A stretch of DNA of 64,000 nt, from assembly GCF_006546835.1 (NCBI RefSeq), contig NZ_VICB01000005.1, positions 248,001 to 312,000 on the forward strand. The letters are read 5' to 3'. Under the pieces are notes generated by a model that searched no databases, was not told where the DNA came from, and worked only from the letters and a program-made list of their open reading frames with translations. Within the stretch, counting starts at the first letter, position 1. Every line of letters begins with the position of its first letter. Below are positions 28,980-37,380 of this stretch, one piece after another. This DNA is from Actinomyces johnsonii (GTDB taxonomy: Bacteria > Actinomycetota > Actinomycetes > Actinomycetales > Actinomycetaceae). The position numbers and the translations under genes are program-made.

Positions 28980-29558
28980 ATGCCACGAGCGGGACTGAGC
29001 ACCGAACGCGTGGTGGAACGGGCGGCGCAGATCGTCGACGAGCATGGTCTTGAGGCGCTGTCCCTGAGCCGTCTGGCTGCCGATCTCGGAGTCGCGCCGC
29101 CGAGCCTGTACAAGCACGTTGCAGGCATGGACGATCTGGTTCGGGGAGTCTCCGTGCGGGCGGTGGAAGAGCTCGCCGACCGCCTGGCGGCCTCCGTCAT
29201 GGGGCTGGCCGGACGTGACGCCCTGAGTGCCCTTGCTGAGGCCTACCGTGGCTTCGCCCACGAGCACCCCGGGCTCTATCCGATGACCCAGGTCCCCGCG
29301 GGGACGTCAGATGGGAGCCTGAGCCCGATACGTTCATCCGCAGCCCGACGCACGGTTGACGTCGTCACTGCGGCGCTGGCCGGCTACCGCATCCCCGACG
29401 AGCGGATCATCGATGCTGTGCGAATGACTCGGGCGTCACTTCACGGTTTCGTTGATATCGAGGTCCACGGGGGCTTTGCCATGGACGCATCCATTGACGT
29501 GAGTTTCGCCACCCTTGTCGACTCCCTGGATGCGGCCCTGGTTGCTCTGGGCGGATAG
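28980..29558 (+). CDS. TetR-family regulator
   Basis: A 192-residue repressor. The N-terminal helix-turn-helix reads ERAAQIVDEHGLEALSLSRL and LGVAPPSLYKHVAGMDDLV, and the C-terminal part is of the WHG type (residues 80-190). The ATG at 28980 follows AAGGAG. It should control the hydrolase gene it follows and bind upstream of it. Ligand is unknown. Confidence 0.88.
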   Translation: MPRAGLSTERVVERAAQIVDEHGLEALSLSRLAADLGVAPPSLYKHVAGMDDLVRGVSVRAVEELADRLAASVMGLAGRDALSALAEAYRGFAHEHPGLYPMTQVPAGTSDGSLSPIRSSAARRTVDVVTAALAGYRIPDERIIDAVRMTRASLHGFVDIEVHGGFAMDASIDVSFATLVDSLDAALVALGG

Positions 29559-29630
29559 GAGGGTGGTGCCACGTATCAGTGGGGATGAAAGGATAAGTCA
29601 CCTCAATGACCCTACTGGGAAGGGTGACGG

Positions 29631-29655
29631 CTGCGTGAGGTTTCCTCACGTGCAG
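29631..29655. terminator. Small hairpin after the TetR gene
   Basis: CTGC-GTGAGG-TTT-CCTCAC-(GT)-GCAG can fold with one two-base bulge, about 70 bases after the TetR stop and 110 before the next gene. It may end the TetR transcript or be part of the leader of the reductase gene. Confidence 0.4.
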
Positions 29656-29768
29656 GCGGTGATCCGCTGAGGATTCCCGCAGTCACCCCGGAATAGAGGC
29701 CCGTCGCTCCCCGTTGCCCTGGCGTCCAGACCACGCCGACCGGCAACCGCCGAAGGAGATGTGCACCC

Positions 29769-31220
29769 ATGTCCCAGTCCACTGTCAACAGCGACGCGAT
29801 CAGCCAGGCAGACGTCCCGGTCGAGGATGTCGACCTGCTCGTCGTCGGAGGGGGGAAGGCCGGCAAGTCCCTGGCGATGCTGCGCGCCAAGGCCGGTGAC
29901 AAGGTCGTCATGGTGGAGCGCGACAAGGTGGGCGGCACCTGCATCAACGTCGCCTGCATTCCCACCAAGACCCTCATCTCCGCCGCACGGGTCCTCCACG
30001 AGGTCCAGGGCTCGCACGCCTACGGCGTCACCCTGCCCGAGCAGGACGACGGCACCGACGCCCTGACCCAGGCCCGCATCAACCTGGCCTCCCTCCGCGC
30101 CCGCAAGGAAGCCGTCGTGGGCGGCATGGTGGCGGCCCACGAGAAGATGTTCCCCGCCTCCGGGATGGACTTCGTCAAGGGCACCGCCCACTTCGTGGGG
30201 GAGCGCACCGTCGAGATCACCCTGAACGACGGCGGCCTGCGGCGCGTACGCGGCGCCAAGGTCCTCATCAACACCGGTACGACGCCGTCGGTCCCCCCGA
30301 TCGATGGCCTGGCCGACGTGCCTTACTGGACCAGCGAGGACCTGCTCACCCTGCCCGAGCTGCCCACTGGGCTCGTGGTCCTGGGCGGCGGCGTCATCGG
30401 TGTCGAGATGGCCTCCCTCATGGGCCTCCTCGGCGTGCCGGTCACCATCATCCACGCCGGGCAGCACATCCTGGACCGCGAGGACGACGACGTCGCCGCC
30501 GAGGTGACCGCCGGCCTGGAGGCTCTGGGCGTCACGGTCCTGGCCGGCGCGCGCGCCTCGAAGGTCGCCGCCGCCCCCGATGGGCAGGGCGTCGTCGTCA
30601 CCACCGCCGACGGGCGCGAGGCGACCGGATCCCACCTGCTCGTCGCCCTGGGGCGCACCCCCGTCACCGCCGGTCTCGGCCTGGAGGCCACGGGCGTGGA
30701 GCTGACCGAGCGCGGCTTCGTGCGCGTCGACGACCACCTGCGCACCACCGCCGAGGGCATTTACGCCGCCGGTGACGTAGCCGGGACGCCCCAGTTCACC
30801 CACGCCTCCTGGAACGACTTCCGCGTCCTGCGCGATCTCTTCGCCGGTAAGGAGGCCTCCACCTCCGGGCGTCTCATCCCGTGGGCCGTCTTCACCACGC
30901 CCGAGCTCGGGCACGTGGGCCTGACCGAGGCCGAGGCCCGCCAGGCCGGCTACGAGGTGCGCGTCGCCAAGACCCCTACGGCCGCCGTCCCGCGCGCCAA
31001 GACCCTGGGCCGCACCGAGGGCTTCTTCAAGGTCGTCATCGATGCCCGCACCGACCTCATCCTGGGCGCCGCCATCATCGGCGCCGAGGCCAGCGAGGTC
31101 ATCACCAGCATCCAGATGGCGATGCTGGGAGGCCTGAGGTGGCAGCAGGTGCGCGACGCCGTCATCACCCACCCCACCATGAGCGAGGGACTCAACATCG
31201 TCCTGGACTCCCTGGGCTGA
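29769..31220 (+). CDS. Class I FAD-dependent pyridine nucleotide-disulfide reductase
   Basis: A 483-residue flavoenzyme of the lipoamide dehydrogenase/mercuric reductase group. FAD-binding begins with DLLVVGGGKAGKSLAMLRAKA; the redox disulfide is in GGTCINVACIPTKT; NAD(P) binding is in VVLGGGVIGVEMASL; the dimer-interface His-Glu motif is in ITHPTMSEGLNIV. The ATG at 29769 follows AAGGAG. It reduces a disulfide or quinone with NAD(P)H; the substrate is not evident because there is no E2 or Hg gene nearby. Confidence 0.9.
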   Translation: MSQSTVNSDAISQADVPVEDVDLLVVGGGKAGKSLAMLRAKAGDKVVMVERDKVGGTCINVACIPTKTLISAARVLHEVQGSHAYGVTLPEQDDGTDALTQARINLASLRARKEAVVGGMVAAHEKMFPASGMDFVKGTAHFVGERTVEITLNDGGLRRVRGAKVLINTGTTPSVPPIDGLADVPYWTSEDLLTLPELPTGLVVLGGGVIGVEMASLMGLLGVPVTIIHAGQHILDREDDDVAAEVTAGLEALGVTVLAGARASKVAAAPDGQGVVVTTADGREATGSHLLVALGRTPVTAGLGLEATGVELTERGFVRVDDHLRTTAEGIYAAGDVAGTPQFTHASWNDFRVLRDLFAGKEASTSGRLIPWAVFTTPELGHVGLTEAEARQAGYEVRVAKTPTAAVPRAKTLGRTEGFFKVVIDARTDLILGAAIIGAEASEVITSIQMAMLGGLRWQQVRDAVITHPTMSEGLNIVLDSLG

Positions 31221-31236
31221 TTCACCGTGAGGATGT

Positions 31237-31277
31237 CCCCGCCTGAACAAGGCCGCTTCAGGCCTGTTCAGGCGGGG
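31237..31277. terminator. Bidirectional hairpin between convergent genes
   Basis: CCCCGCCTGAACA pairs with TGTTCAGGCGGGG, continued by GGCC/GGCC around a 6-base loop with one bulged base. It covers the last bases of the YbaK-type gene as well as the gap after the reductase gene, so it serves both strands. Confidence 0.8.
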
Positions 31278-31861
31278 CGCACCCCCAGGTTCTCAACGCG
31301 CTCGGCTCCCGGCAGCGCCACCAGCAGTGCCCCGGGAACCAGAAGCTTGGAGTGGCGCACGCCCGAGCCGATGAGCACCGTGTCCCGGTCTGCTACGGCC
31401 CCGTCGATGAAGAGCCTCCAGTCCTCGGGCAGGCCGACCGGCGTGATCCCTCCGTACTCCATGCCGCTCATCTCCACGGCCCGCTCCACCGGCAGGAACG
31501 AGGCCTTGCGCACGTCGATGCGCTTCTTGACGACGTGGTTGACATCAGCGAAGTCGGGCGCCCGCACGACGCAGGCGGCGATGCGTTCCTGGCCGGTGCG
31601 CTTGCCGGCTACGAGCACGCAGTTCCCGGTCGCCTCGGGGTCCAGGGCGTAGTGCGCGTTGAGGGCGTCGGTGTCGGAGTACTGCGGGTCGATGGGGACC
31701 ACCTGCGCCTGGCGGGCCAGATCCGCACCCTCGGGGGAGGAAGCTTCCAGCGCTTGCAGCACGGCGGCCACGGGCTCGGCGAGCAGGTCGGTGCGCTCCA
31801 GTGCCGGCTGCCAGCCGATCTCCGCGGCGAAGACCTCAGCCGGATCATGCAGCTCAGTCAT
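31268..31861 (-). CDS. YbaK/EbsC-family protein
   Basis: A 197-residue protein with the YbaK/prolyl-tRNA-deacylase-like domain: GNCVLVAGKRTGQERIAACV, then KKRIDVRKASFLPVERA and the glycine-rich EYGGITPVGLPEDWRLFID. Family members hydrolyse mischarged aminoacyl-tRNAs in trans. The start MTELHDPAEVF at 31861 is chosen over the longer frame. It follows the GNAT gene by 5 bases and is probably cotranscribed. Confidence 0.82.
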   Translation of the reverse strand: MTELHDPAEVFAAEIGWQPALERTDLLAEPVAAVLQALEASSPEGADLARQAQVVPIDPQYSDTDALNAHYALDPEATGNCVLVAGKRTGQERIAACVVRAPDFADVNHVVKKRIDVRKASFLPVERAVEMSGMEYGGITPVGLPEDWRLFIDGAVADRDTVLIGSGVRHSKLLVPGALLVALPGAERVENLGVRPA

Positions 31862-31866
31862 TCCTC

Positions 31867-32520
31867 TCATCCTTTCGACGACGTGGAGCGCCTCTCGATG
31901 CGCTCCACCAGACGGGCTCTGACTCCAGGCCACTGCTCAGGGGTCATGGCGAACATGGCCGTGTCGCGCGGGCGTCCCTCCTCCCCGGGTGCCAGCGAGG
32001 GCTGCCAGGCGCGCAGGACTCCTTCGAAGGTCGCGCCCAGCGCCGCGATCGCGCCGCGAGCCACCTCGTTGCGCGCGTCGGTCTTGATGTCCACGCGGTC
32101 CACATTCCACTTCTCAAGGGCCTGCGTGAGTAGCAGGAGTTTGGCGGCCGGGTTGACGGCGGTACCTCGAACAGCGGGGGAGAGCCACGAGGAACCGATT
32201 TCGACGGCGAAGAGTCGCCCGTCCGGCATCCACCGCGGCGTCAGGTAGGCGGTGTGCCCGACGACGCGGCCGGTGGCGACCTCCACCTGCGCAAAAGGCG
32301 CGTAGGTGCCCGTGTCCCGGCGGGCCAGGCTACGGGCCACATAGTCCTCGACCTCCTCGGGCGTCGGCACCGTGGCGAATGGGCTGGTCGCGGCGGCCTC
32401 GGCGGCCTGCTGCAGTCCCGGAACGTGCTCGGGCGCCAACGGCTCCAGGCGCACGATGCTGCCAGCCAGTAAGCCACAGGTCAGGACGGGGGAGGGAATG
32501 TGCGGCGAGGCTGAGTTCAT
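31867..32520 (-). CDS. GNAT acetyltransferase (RimJ/RimL type)
   Basis: A 217-residue N-acetyltransferase of the ribosomal-protein/RimJ-like class, with VRLEPLAPEHVPGLQQAAE, VVGHTAYLTPRWMPDGRLFAVEIG, SPAVRGTAVNPAAKLLLLTQA (acetyl-CoA region) and VDIKTDARNEVARGAIAALGA. The ATG is at 32520, and the gene is divergent from trmL, 67 bases apart. The acceptor substrate is unknown. Confidence 0.85.
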   Translation of the reverse strand: MNSASPHIPSPVLTCGLLAGSIVRLEPLAPEHVPGLQQAAEAAATSPFATVPTPEEVEDYVARSLARRDTGTYAPFAQVEVATGRVVGHTAYLTPRWMPDGRLFAVEIGSSWLSPAVRGTAVNPAAKLLLLTQALEKWNVDRVDIKTDARNEVARGAIAALGATFEGVLRAWQPSLAPGEEGRPRDTAMFAMTPEQWPGVRARLVERIERRSTSSKG

Positions 32521-32587
32521 GCCCTGATCATGGCAGCCGGAGCGCGGACATCGTCGGGATGCTTCAGCATGTGGTCTCATTGTCCCC

Positions 32588-33046
32588 GTGCTGCACGTCA
32601 TCTTCTTCTCTCCGCGCATCCCGGGCAACACCGGGGCCGCGATCCGCCTGAGCGCCAATACCGGCTCCATGCTCCATCTCGTGGACCCCCTGTTCGACAT
32701 GGACGACGCCAAGCTGCGCCGCGCCGGCCTGGACTACCACGACCTGGCCAACACGCGCGTCCACGCCACCTGGCAGGAGTGTCTGGAACAGGTCCCCGGG
32801 CGCATCTTCGCCTTCACCTCCCGCACCGAGCGCCTCTACACCCAGGTCGACTGGCGCGACGACGACGCCCTCCTGTTCGGCCCCGAGCCCACCGGTCTAC
32901 CCCAGGAGATCCTCGACCACCCACGGGTGGACGCCCACTTGCGCATCCCCATGGTGGAGGGCAATCGCTCCCTCAACCTCGCTAACTCTGCCGCCATCGG
33001 CCTGTACGAGGCCTGGCGATCCCTGGATTTCGCCGGCGGAGCCTGA
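32588..33046 (+). CDS. trmL: tRNA (cytidine/uridine-34-2'-O)-methyltransferase
   Basis: A 152-residue SPOUT methyltransferase that modifies the wobble ribose of tRNA-Leu. Family blocks are LHVIFFSPRIPGNTGAAIRL, LLFGPEPTGLPQEIL and IPMVEGNRSLNLANSAAIGLYEAWRSL, which form the trefoil-knot SAM site. Length is usual. GTG start at 32588. Confidence 0.93.
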   Translation: MLHVIFFSPRIPGNTGAAIRLSANTGSMLHLVDPLFDMDDAKLRRAGLDYHDLANTRVHATWQECLEQVPGRIFAFTSRTERLYTQVDWRDDDALLFGPEPTGLPQEILDHPRVDAHLRIPMVEGNRSLNLANSAAIGLYEAWRSLDFAGGA

Positions 33047-33097
33047 GTCCTGGTCTGAGTCCCGGTCCCGGACTCCGCCGTCGACCCCGGCGCTTTG

Positions 33098-33961
33098 TCA
33101 GAGCATGCCGGCGGGGCGGATCGCCAGGTCCTCCACGACCGCGTCCAGCGGGGTGTCCACAGCCAGGCGCACCGCTGCGGCCACCGACTGCGGCGCCATA
33201 TGGTCCGCCGCCCGGTAGGCGGGGGTAGCCATGATCCCCTCGGTGCGCATGCGCGCCGCATTGAAGGCGTGCATCCGTTCCTGCATGGGGGTGTCCACCC
33301 GGCCGGGGTAGATCGAGGTCACCCGCACCTTGCCCGCCTCCTCCTGGCGCAGCGTGTCAGCCAAGGACTTCAGCCCCGCCTTGGAGGCGGAGTAGAGGGC
33401 GTTGCCCGAGCGCGGGTTCACTCCGGCGCCGGAGTTGATGAACACCGTCAGCCCGCGGGCCTCCCGCAGCGCCGGCAGCAGCAGGTTCGTCAGATAGGCG
33501 GCCGCCACCAAATTGAGATTCAGCACTGCCCGCCAGCGCGCGGGCGTGATCTTATCGACCGCACCGGGGGCCTCCATACCAGCGCTGTGCACCAGCACGT
33601 CGAGGCTCTCGATGTCGATCCGGCTGACCAACCGGGCCAGAGCCGTGTCATCGGTCAAGTCGATCGGGCAGATGAGAACCGCGGTCTGAGACTCCTCCTC
33701 CAGGGCGAGCGCCAGCTCCTCAAGGTCGTTGGTGGAGCGGGCCAGCAGAATGAGGTTGTGGTCCCGCGCCAGGTCCCTGGCCACGGCCAGGCCGATCCCG
33801 GAGGTCGCCCCGGTGATCAGGGCGATGGGGCGGCGCTGGTGGCGGCCGGATCCCGGGCGAGTGAAACCGTGGGCCGGGGTGAAGGGGACAGACTCCCCCT
33901 GTCGACGACGTCGGCCCGACTTGGAGGCCGCGGCGTCGACCTGGGCGATCTGCGGGCTCAC
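33098..33961 (-). CDS. Short-chain dehydrogenase/reductase
   Basis: A 287-residue SDR. The nucleotide-binding TGATSGIGLAVAR (about residue 50) follows an unusual 45-residue basic extension rich in Arg; the catalytic Tyr-Lys pair is in YSASKAGLKSL with the Ser in INSGAGVNPRSG. The GTG start overlaps the stop of the upstream gene by 4 bases. The N-terminal extension may not be translated; an internal start cannot be excluded. Substrate unknown. Confidence 0.83.
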   Translation of the reverse strand: MSPQIAQVDAAASKSGRRRRQGESVPFTPAHGFTRPGSGRHQRRPIALITGATSGIGLAVARDLARDHNLILLARSTNDLEELALALEEESQTAVLICPIDLTDDTALARLVSRIDIESLDVLVHSAGMEAPGAVDKITPARWRAVLNLNLVAAAYLTNLLLPALREARGLTVFINSGAGVNPRSGNALYSASKAGLKSLADTLRQEEAGKVRVTSIYPGRVDTPMQERMHAFNAARMRTEGIMATPAYRAADHMAPQSVAAAVRLAVDTPLDAVVEDLAIRPAGML

Positions 33962-34533
33962 TTGCCGTCCCTGAGGAAGGCGGCGGCCCCGGGTTCTCCG
34001 GGCACGGAGTAGGTGGCGGTGAGCGTGGCCCGGGCGATGCAGTGCGGGGCCAGGGTGAAGGCAGCCATGGCGGGGCTGGCCCCGTCATCCAGGCCCAGGG
34101 TGTCCACGTCCAGGGCGGAGACGGTGAAGATGTAACGGTGGTCGCCGTCGCCCGCCGGTGGGTAGGGGCCGAACCAGGCGTGGCTGCCCGAGTCCCCGGC
34201 CAGGTGGAAGGCGGCGCCGTCGAGCTGAAGATCGCTGGCCCCCGCGCCCCGCTCCAGCGAAGTGACCGCGGCGTCCAGGTCCACGATGGTCCAGTGCCAC
34301 CAGCCCGACATAGTCGGAGCGTCCGGGTCGAAGCAGGACACGACGAAGGACTGCGTCTGCTCGGGGAAGCCCGACCAGCTCAGGGCCGGGGAGACGTTGT
34401 CATGGACGGCGGTGAAGACATCCGGGATCCGCCCCTGCTCGATCAGGTCCGCAGAGGTCAGAGTGAAAGAGGGGGCCGTGGGCAGGAAGCCGGTAGGGGC
34501 CTGCGGGCGGGGGCGAGTGAGGTCGACTGTCAT
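33958..34533 (-). CDS. YbhB/YbcL-type PEBP (Raf-kinase-inhibitor-like) protein
   Basis: A 191-residue PEBP-fold protein. Recognisable blocks are FTLTSADLIEQGRIP, NVSPALSWSGFPEQTQSFVVSCFDPDAP, WWHWTIVDLDAAV and YFTVSALDVDTLGL-type ends (as HRYIFTVSALDVDTLGL). The family binds phospholipids or small anions; bacterial function is unclear. The ATG at 34533 has an excellent GGAGG site 8 bases upstream. It is the first gene of a two-gene unit with the SDR. Confidence 0.88.
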   Translation of the reverse strand: MTVDLTRPRPQAPTGFLPTAPSFTLTSADLIEQGRIPDVFTAVHDNVSPALSWSGFPEQTQSFVVSCFDPDAPTMSGWWHWTIVDLDAAVTSLERGAGASDLQLDGAAFHLAGDSGSHAWFGPYPPAGDGDHRYIFTVSALDVDTLGLDDGASPAMAAFTLAPHCIARATLTATYSVPGEPGAAAFLRDGK

Positions 34534-34734
34534 AGGTGTACCTCCAGGCAGGTTGTGGACGGGACGGTGACCTTCCGTTAGGGCACGGCCACCACTGTAG
34601 ACGTCCCTCATCAAGCCCGTCCCTGTGTATCTCCTGAGGAGAGGCTCGGAGAAGTTTGTCACTGCCTCGAGGCCCCTTTGTTACTGGCGGTCCTGATTGA
34701 TGTCACACCGGAGCGCTATCCTGGACCTCGCCCA

Positions 34735-34750
34735 TCGAACGCATGTTCGA
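34735..34750 (+). promoter_or_regulatory. LexA (SOS) box
   Basis: TCGAACGCATGTTCGA is a perfect match to the actinobacterial LexA consensus (TCGAAC-N4-GTTCGA) and is itself palindromic at its ends. It is 18 bases upstream of the imuA' ATG, so the cassette should be DNA-damage induced. Confidence 0.93.
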
Positions 34751-34768
34751 CGAAAGAGAGGGGGTGTC

Positions 34769-35677
34769 ATGGGAGCCGTGACCGCGTGCGCGCCACCAGG
34801 CGCCCAGGACCGTCTCGCCCGGGCCCGTCTCGCCCTGAAGGCGGCCGAGGAACGCACCGGGCTGCGGGAGACGGCGGCCCTGGAGGTGCAGCGCGCCATG
34901 TCCTGCGCACCCTCCGCACCGAACGATGCCCCCGCCAGATCGCCGGGGGCAGTCGCATCGGTCGCGTCCCTCATAGCACTCGCGGACTTGCAGGACTCGG
35001 GCGTACTCAGCCTGCGAGGATCCACCGCCCTCCTCCTGGCCGCCCTCGCCCTACGCCAGGGCAGCGCCGGCTGGTGCGCCGTCATCGGGGGAGAGGACCT
35101 GGGCTGGTGCGCAGCCACCGAGGTCGGACTCGACCTCAACCGGGTCCTCACCGTTCCGGCATCAGTCCTCGACGACTCCTCCGCCCCGACCATCGCCTCC
35201 ACCCTGCTCGACGGCGTCGACTCCCTCCTCATCGGCGCCTCCGCCGTCGCACGCCTGAGACCCCGGCACCGCAGGCGCCTGCTGGCCCGGGCGCACGAAC
35301 GCGGCCGCCTCATCCTGACCCCCGCCCCCTGGGAGGGAGCCCGCACCCTCCAAGCCGAACCCCTGCCCCCAGACACCGGAACCGAAGACGCATCCCCCGC
35401 GCAAGCCACGGCGGGGCCCTCGACTGGATCCTCGGCCGACGGCGTCGTCGTCCCCATCGGGCGAAAGGACTCGCCCGCCGTTGCGCAGAGCGCTGCGCAA
35501 GCCGTGGAGATGCCAGCCGGATACCTGCGCCGACTGACCTGGACACTGACCGACCCCCGCCGCCCGCAGCTCGCCACCCCCGGCGCCCTGACGCTCTCCC
35601 TGTCCGCCGAGGGCCTGAGGATCTGCTCCCACGACGTCGTCGAGGCGGCCGCCGGTCCCCGGGAGGCAGCCGGATGA
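34769..35677 (+). CDS. imuA': ImuA'-like mutasome protein
   Basis: A 302-residue RecA-like accessory protein of the damage-induced mutasome, judged mainly by position: it lies behind a LexA box and overlaps imuB by 4 bases. A hydrophobic core (SLRGSTALLLAALALRQGSAGWCAVIGG) fits a RecA-fold strand-turn-helix, but the Walker A lysine is not evident. The ATG at 34769 is preferred over an upstream ATG at 34697, which would place the start before the LexA box. The sequence ends in a Ser/Ala-rich linker. Confidence 0.78.
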   Translation: MGAVTACAPPGAQDRLARARLALKAAEERTGLRETAALEVQRAMSCAPSAPNDAPARSPGAVASVASLIALADLQDSGVLSLRGSTALLLAALALRQGSAGWCAVIGGEDLGWCAATEVGLDLNRVLTVPASVLDDSSAPTIASTLLDGVDSLLIGASAVARLRPRHRRRLLARAHERGRLILTPAPWEGARTLQAEPLPPDTGTEDASPAQATAGPSTGSSADGVVVPIGRKDSPAVAQSAAQAVEMPAGYLRRLTWTLTDPRRPQLATPGALTLSLSAEGLRICSHDVVEAAAGPREAAG

Positions 35678-37380
35678 GGCGGCTCCAGCAGAACCGGTGC
35701 CCCGGCCTGCCCGCCTCCCGGCTCGTGGCCATCTGGGTCCCCGACTGGCCCGTCGTCGCCCTCACCCTGGAGGCCCGCCGGCAGCGCCGCCACCCCCGCA
35801 CACGCCACGCAGACCCCCACCTGACGGACCCGGCCACCGAACCCGTCGCCGTCGTCGGCGCTCGCGGAGTCCTCGCCGCCTCCGCCCCCGCCCGCAGCGC
35901 CGGTATCACCACCGGAATGCGACTGCGCACCGCCCGGTCCATCTGCCCCGGGCTCACCGTCCTACCTCCCCAGGAGGAACGCGAGGCCCGAGCCTTCGAA
36001 ACCGTCATGGAGGCCATGACCTCCCTCCTGGCGGACCCCGTCGTGGCCCGCCCCGGACTGGCCCTGTCCGCAGCCGGAGGACCCACCAGGTGGGCCGGTG
36101 GAGAAGAACCCCTCGCCGCAGCCCTCGTCGAGGCCATCGCCCAGGAGGCCGACGTCGAGTGCCAAGTCGGCATCGCCGACTCCCTGTCCGGAGCCGTCCT
36201 GGCCGCCCGCCAGGGCATCATCGTCGAACCAGGACAGAGCCCGGACTTCCTCGCCCCCTGGCCCCTGGACTCCCTCCTGGCCTGCCTGCCCCTCAGACGC
36301 CTCAGACGCGACGCCCGTCCCCTGCTGGAGACCTTCACCCGACTCGGCCTGCGCACCCTGGAAGATCTGGCATCGCTGCCCCGAAAAGACATCGCAGCCC
36401 GCTTCGGCCCCCTGGGAGACAGACTCCACCACCTGGCCGCCGGCACCTGCCACGAGGCCCCCACCATGACCCGCCCGATCCAGGACATCGCCGTCACCTC
36501 CGCCCTGGACCCGCCCGTGGAACGCGCGGATACCGCGGCCTTCGCCGCCCGCCGCCTCGCCGAGACCCTGGCGGCCCGGCTCCTGTCCGAAGGGCTCGCC
36601 GTCGGACGCCTCGCCGTCGAGGCAGGCTGCGAGGACGGTGCCGAGCTGGCCCGCACCTGGATGCTGGAGACCACGCCCACCACCACAGAGCTCACCGACC
36701 GCGTGCGCTGGCAACTCGAAGGCTGGCTCTCCGGGCGCTCCGGGCGCCCGCCCTCCTCCGGGCTAACCCACTTGAGCCTGACGGCCCTCGAACTGAGCCC
36801 CGCCACGGCCGCCCAGGCGGGACTATGGCAGGCACCCGGCCAGCAGGCCGACGCCCTCGCCCGCCGCGCCGCCGAGCGCGTGGAGTCCCTCATCGGGGCC
36901 GGCGGCATCCAGGTCCCCAGGATCGTTCCCGGACGGGACCCGCGCTCGCGGGTTCGACTGGTCCCCTGGGGAGAGGAGCGCGTGGACGAGCCCACTGGTA
37001 ACGGCTCGGCTCCCTGGAGCGGAGCCCTGCCCGATCCCTCTCCCTCCATCGTTCTGACCCGGCCGGTTCCCGTACGCCTCACCGACGCCCGGGGGCGCGA
37101 GCTCGGCGTCGACATCCACGGCCAGCTCGACGGCGTCCCCGGATTCCTGGCCATCGGCGACGGCGTGCACGACGCAGATGGTGTTGTTGACGGTGGAGCC
37201 GGTGGCGCAGTCCGAAGGGAGCCCGTGCTCCTGTGGGCCGGCCCCTGGCCGGTCGACGAGGGCTGGTGGACTCCGCAGGGGCCCTCGCGCCGCGCCTACC
37301 TCCAGGTGGTCACCGACATCGGGCCGCCCCGTCTGCTGGTGCGCTCAGGCCGGTGGTGGCTCGATGCCGTGTACTCCTGA
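35674..37380 (+). CDS. imuB: ImuB-like Y-family polymerase homologue
   Basis: A 568-residue Y-family protein that acts as the scaffold of the mutasome and not as a polymerase. The N-terminus RLVAIWVPDWPVVA lacks the first catalytic Asp, and the SxDE motif is replaced by LALSAAGGPTRW, as in known ImuB. A pentapeptide QAGLW at residues 381-385 fits the beta-clamp-binding motif (QLPLW in M. tuberculosis). The fingers-like part has HHLAAG and the helix-hairpin stretch. The ATG overlaps the imuA' stop. The last 36 bases overlap the convergent PAP2 gene. Confidence 0.88.
   Translation: MRRLQQNRCPGLPASRLVAIWVPDWPVVALTLEARRQRRHPRTRHADPHLTDPATEPVAVVGARGVLAASAPARSAGITTGMRLRTARSICPGLTVLPPQEEREARAFETVMEAMTSLLADPVVARPGLALSAAGGPTRWAGGEEPLAAALVEAIAQEADVECQVGIADSLSGAVLAARQGIIVEPGQSPDFLAPWPLDSLLACLPLRRLRRDARPLLETFTRLGLRTLEDLASLPRKDIAARFGPLGDRLHHLAAGTCHEAPTMTRPIQDIAVTSALDPPVERADTAAFAARRLAETLAARLLSEGLAVGRLAVEAGCEDGAELARTWMLETTPTTTELTDRVRWQLEGWLSGRSGRPPSSGLTHLSLTALELSPATAAQAGLWQAPGQQADALARRAAERVESLIGAGGIQVPRIVPGRDPRSRVRLVPWGEERVDEPTGNGSAPWSGALPDPSPSIVLTRPVPVRLTDARGRELGVDIHGQLDGVPGFLAIGDGVHDADGVVDGGAGGAVRREPVLLWAGPWPVDEGWWTPQGPSRRAYLQVVTDIGPPRLLVRSGRWWLDAVYS

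Noticed and set aside
34678..35673. imuB starting in the long upstream open frame
   Set aside because: The upstream part overlaps imuA' and is Arg/Pro/His-rich junk in this frame; the ATG at 35674 overlaps the imuA' stop and is followed by the conserved start.
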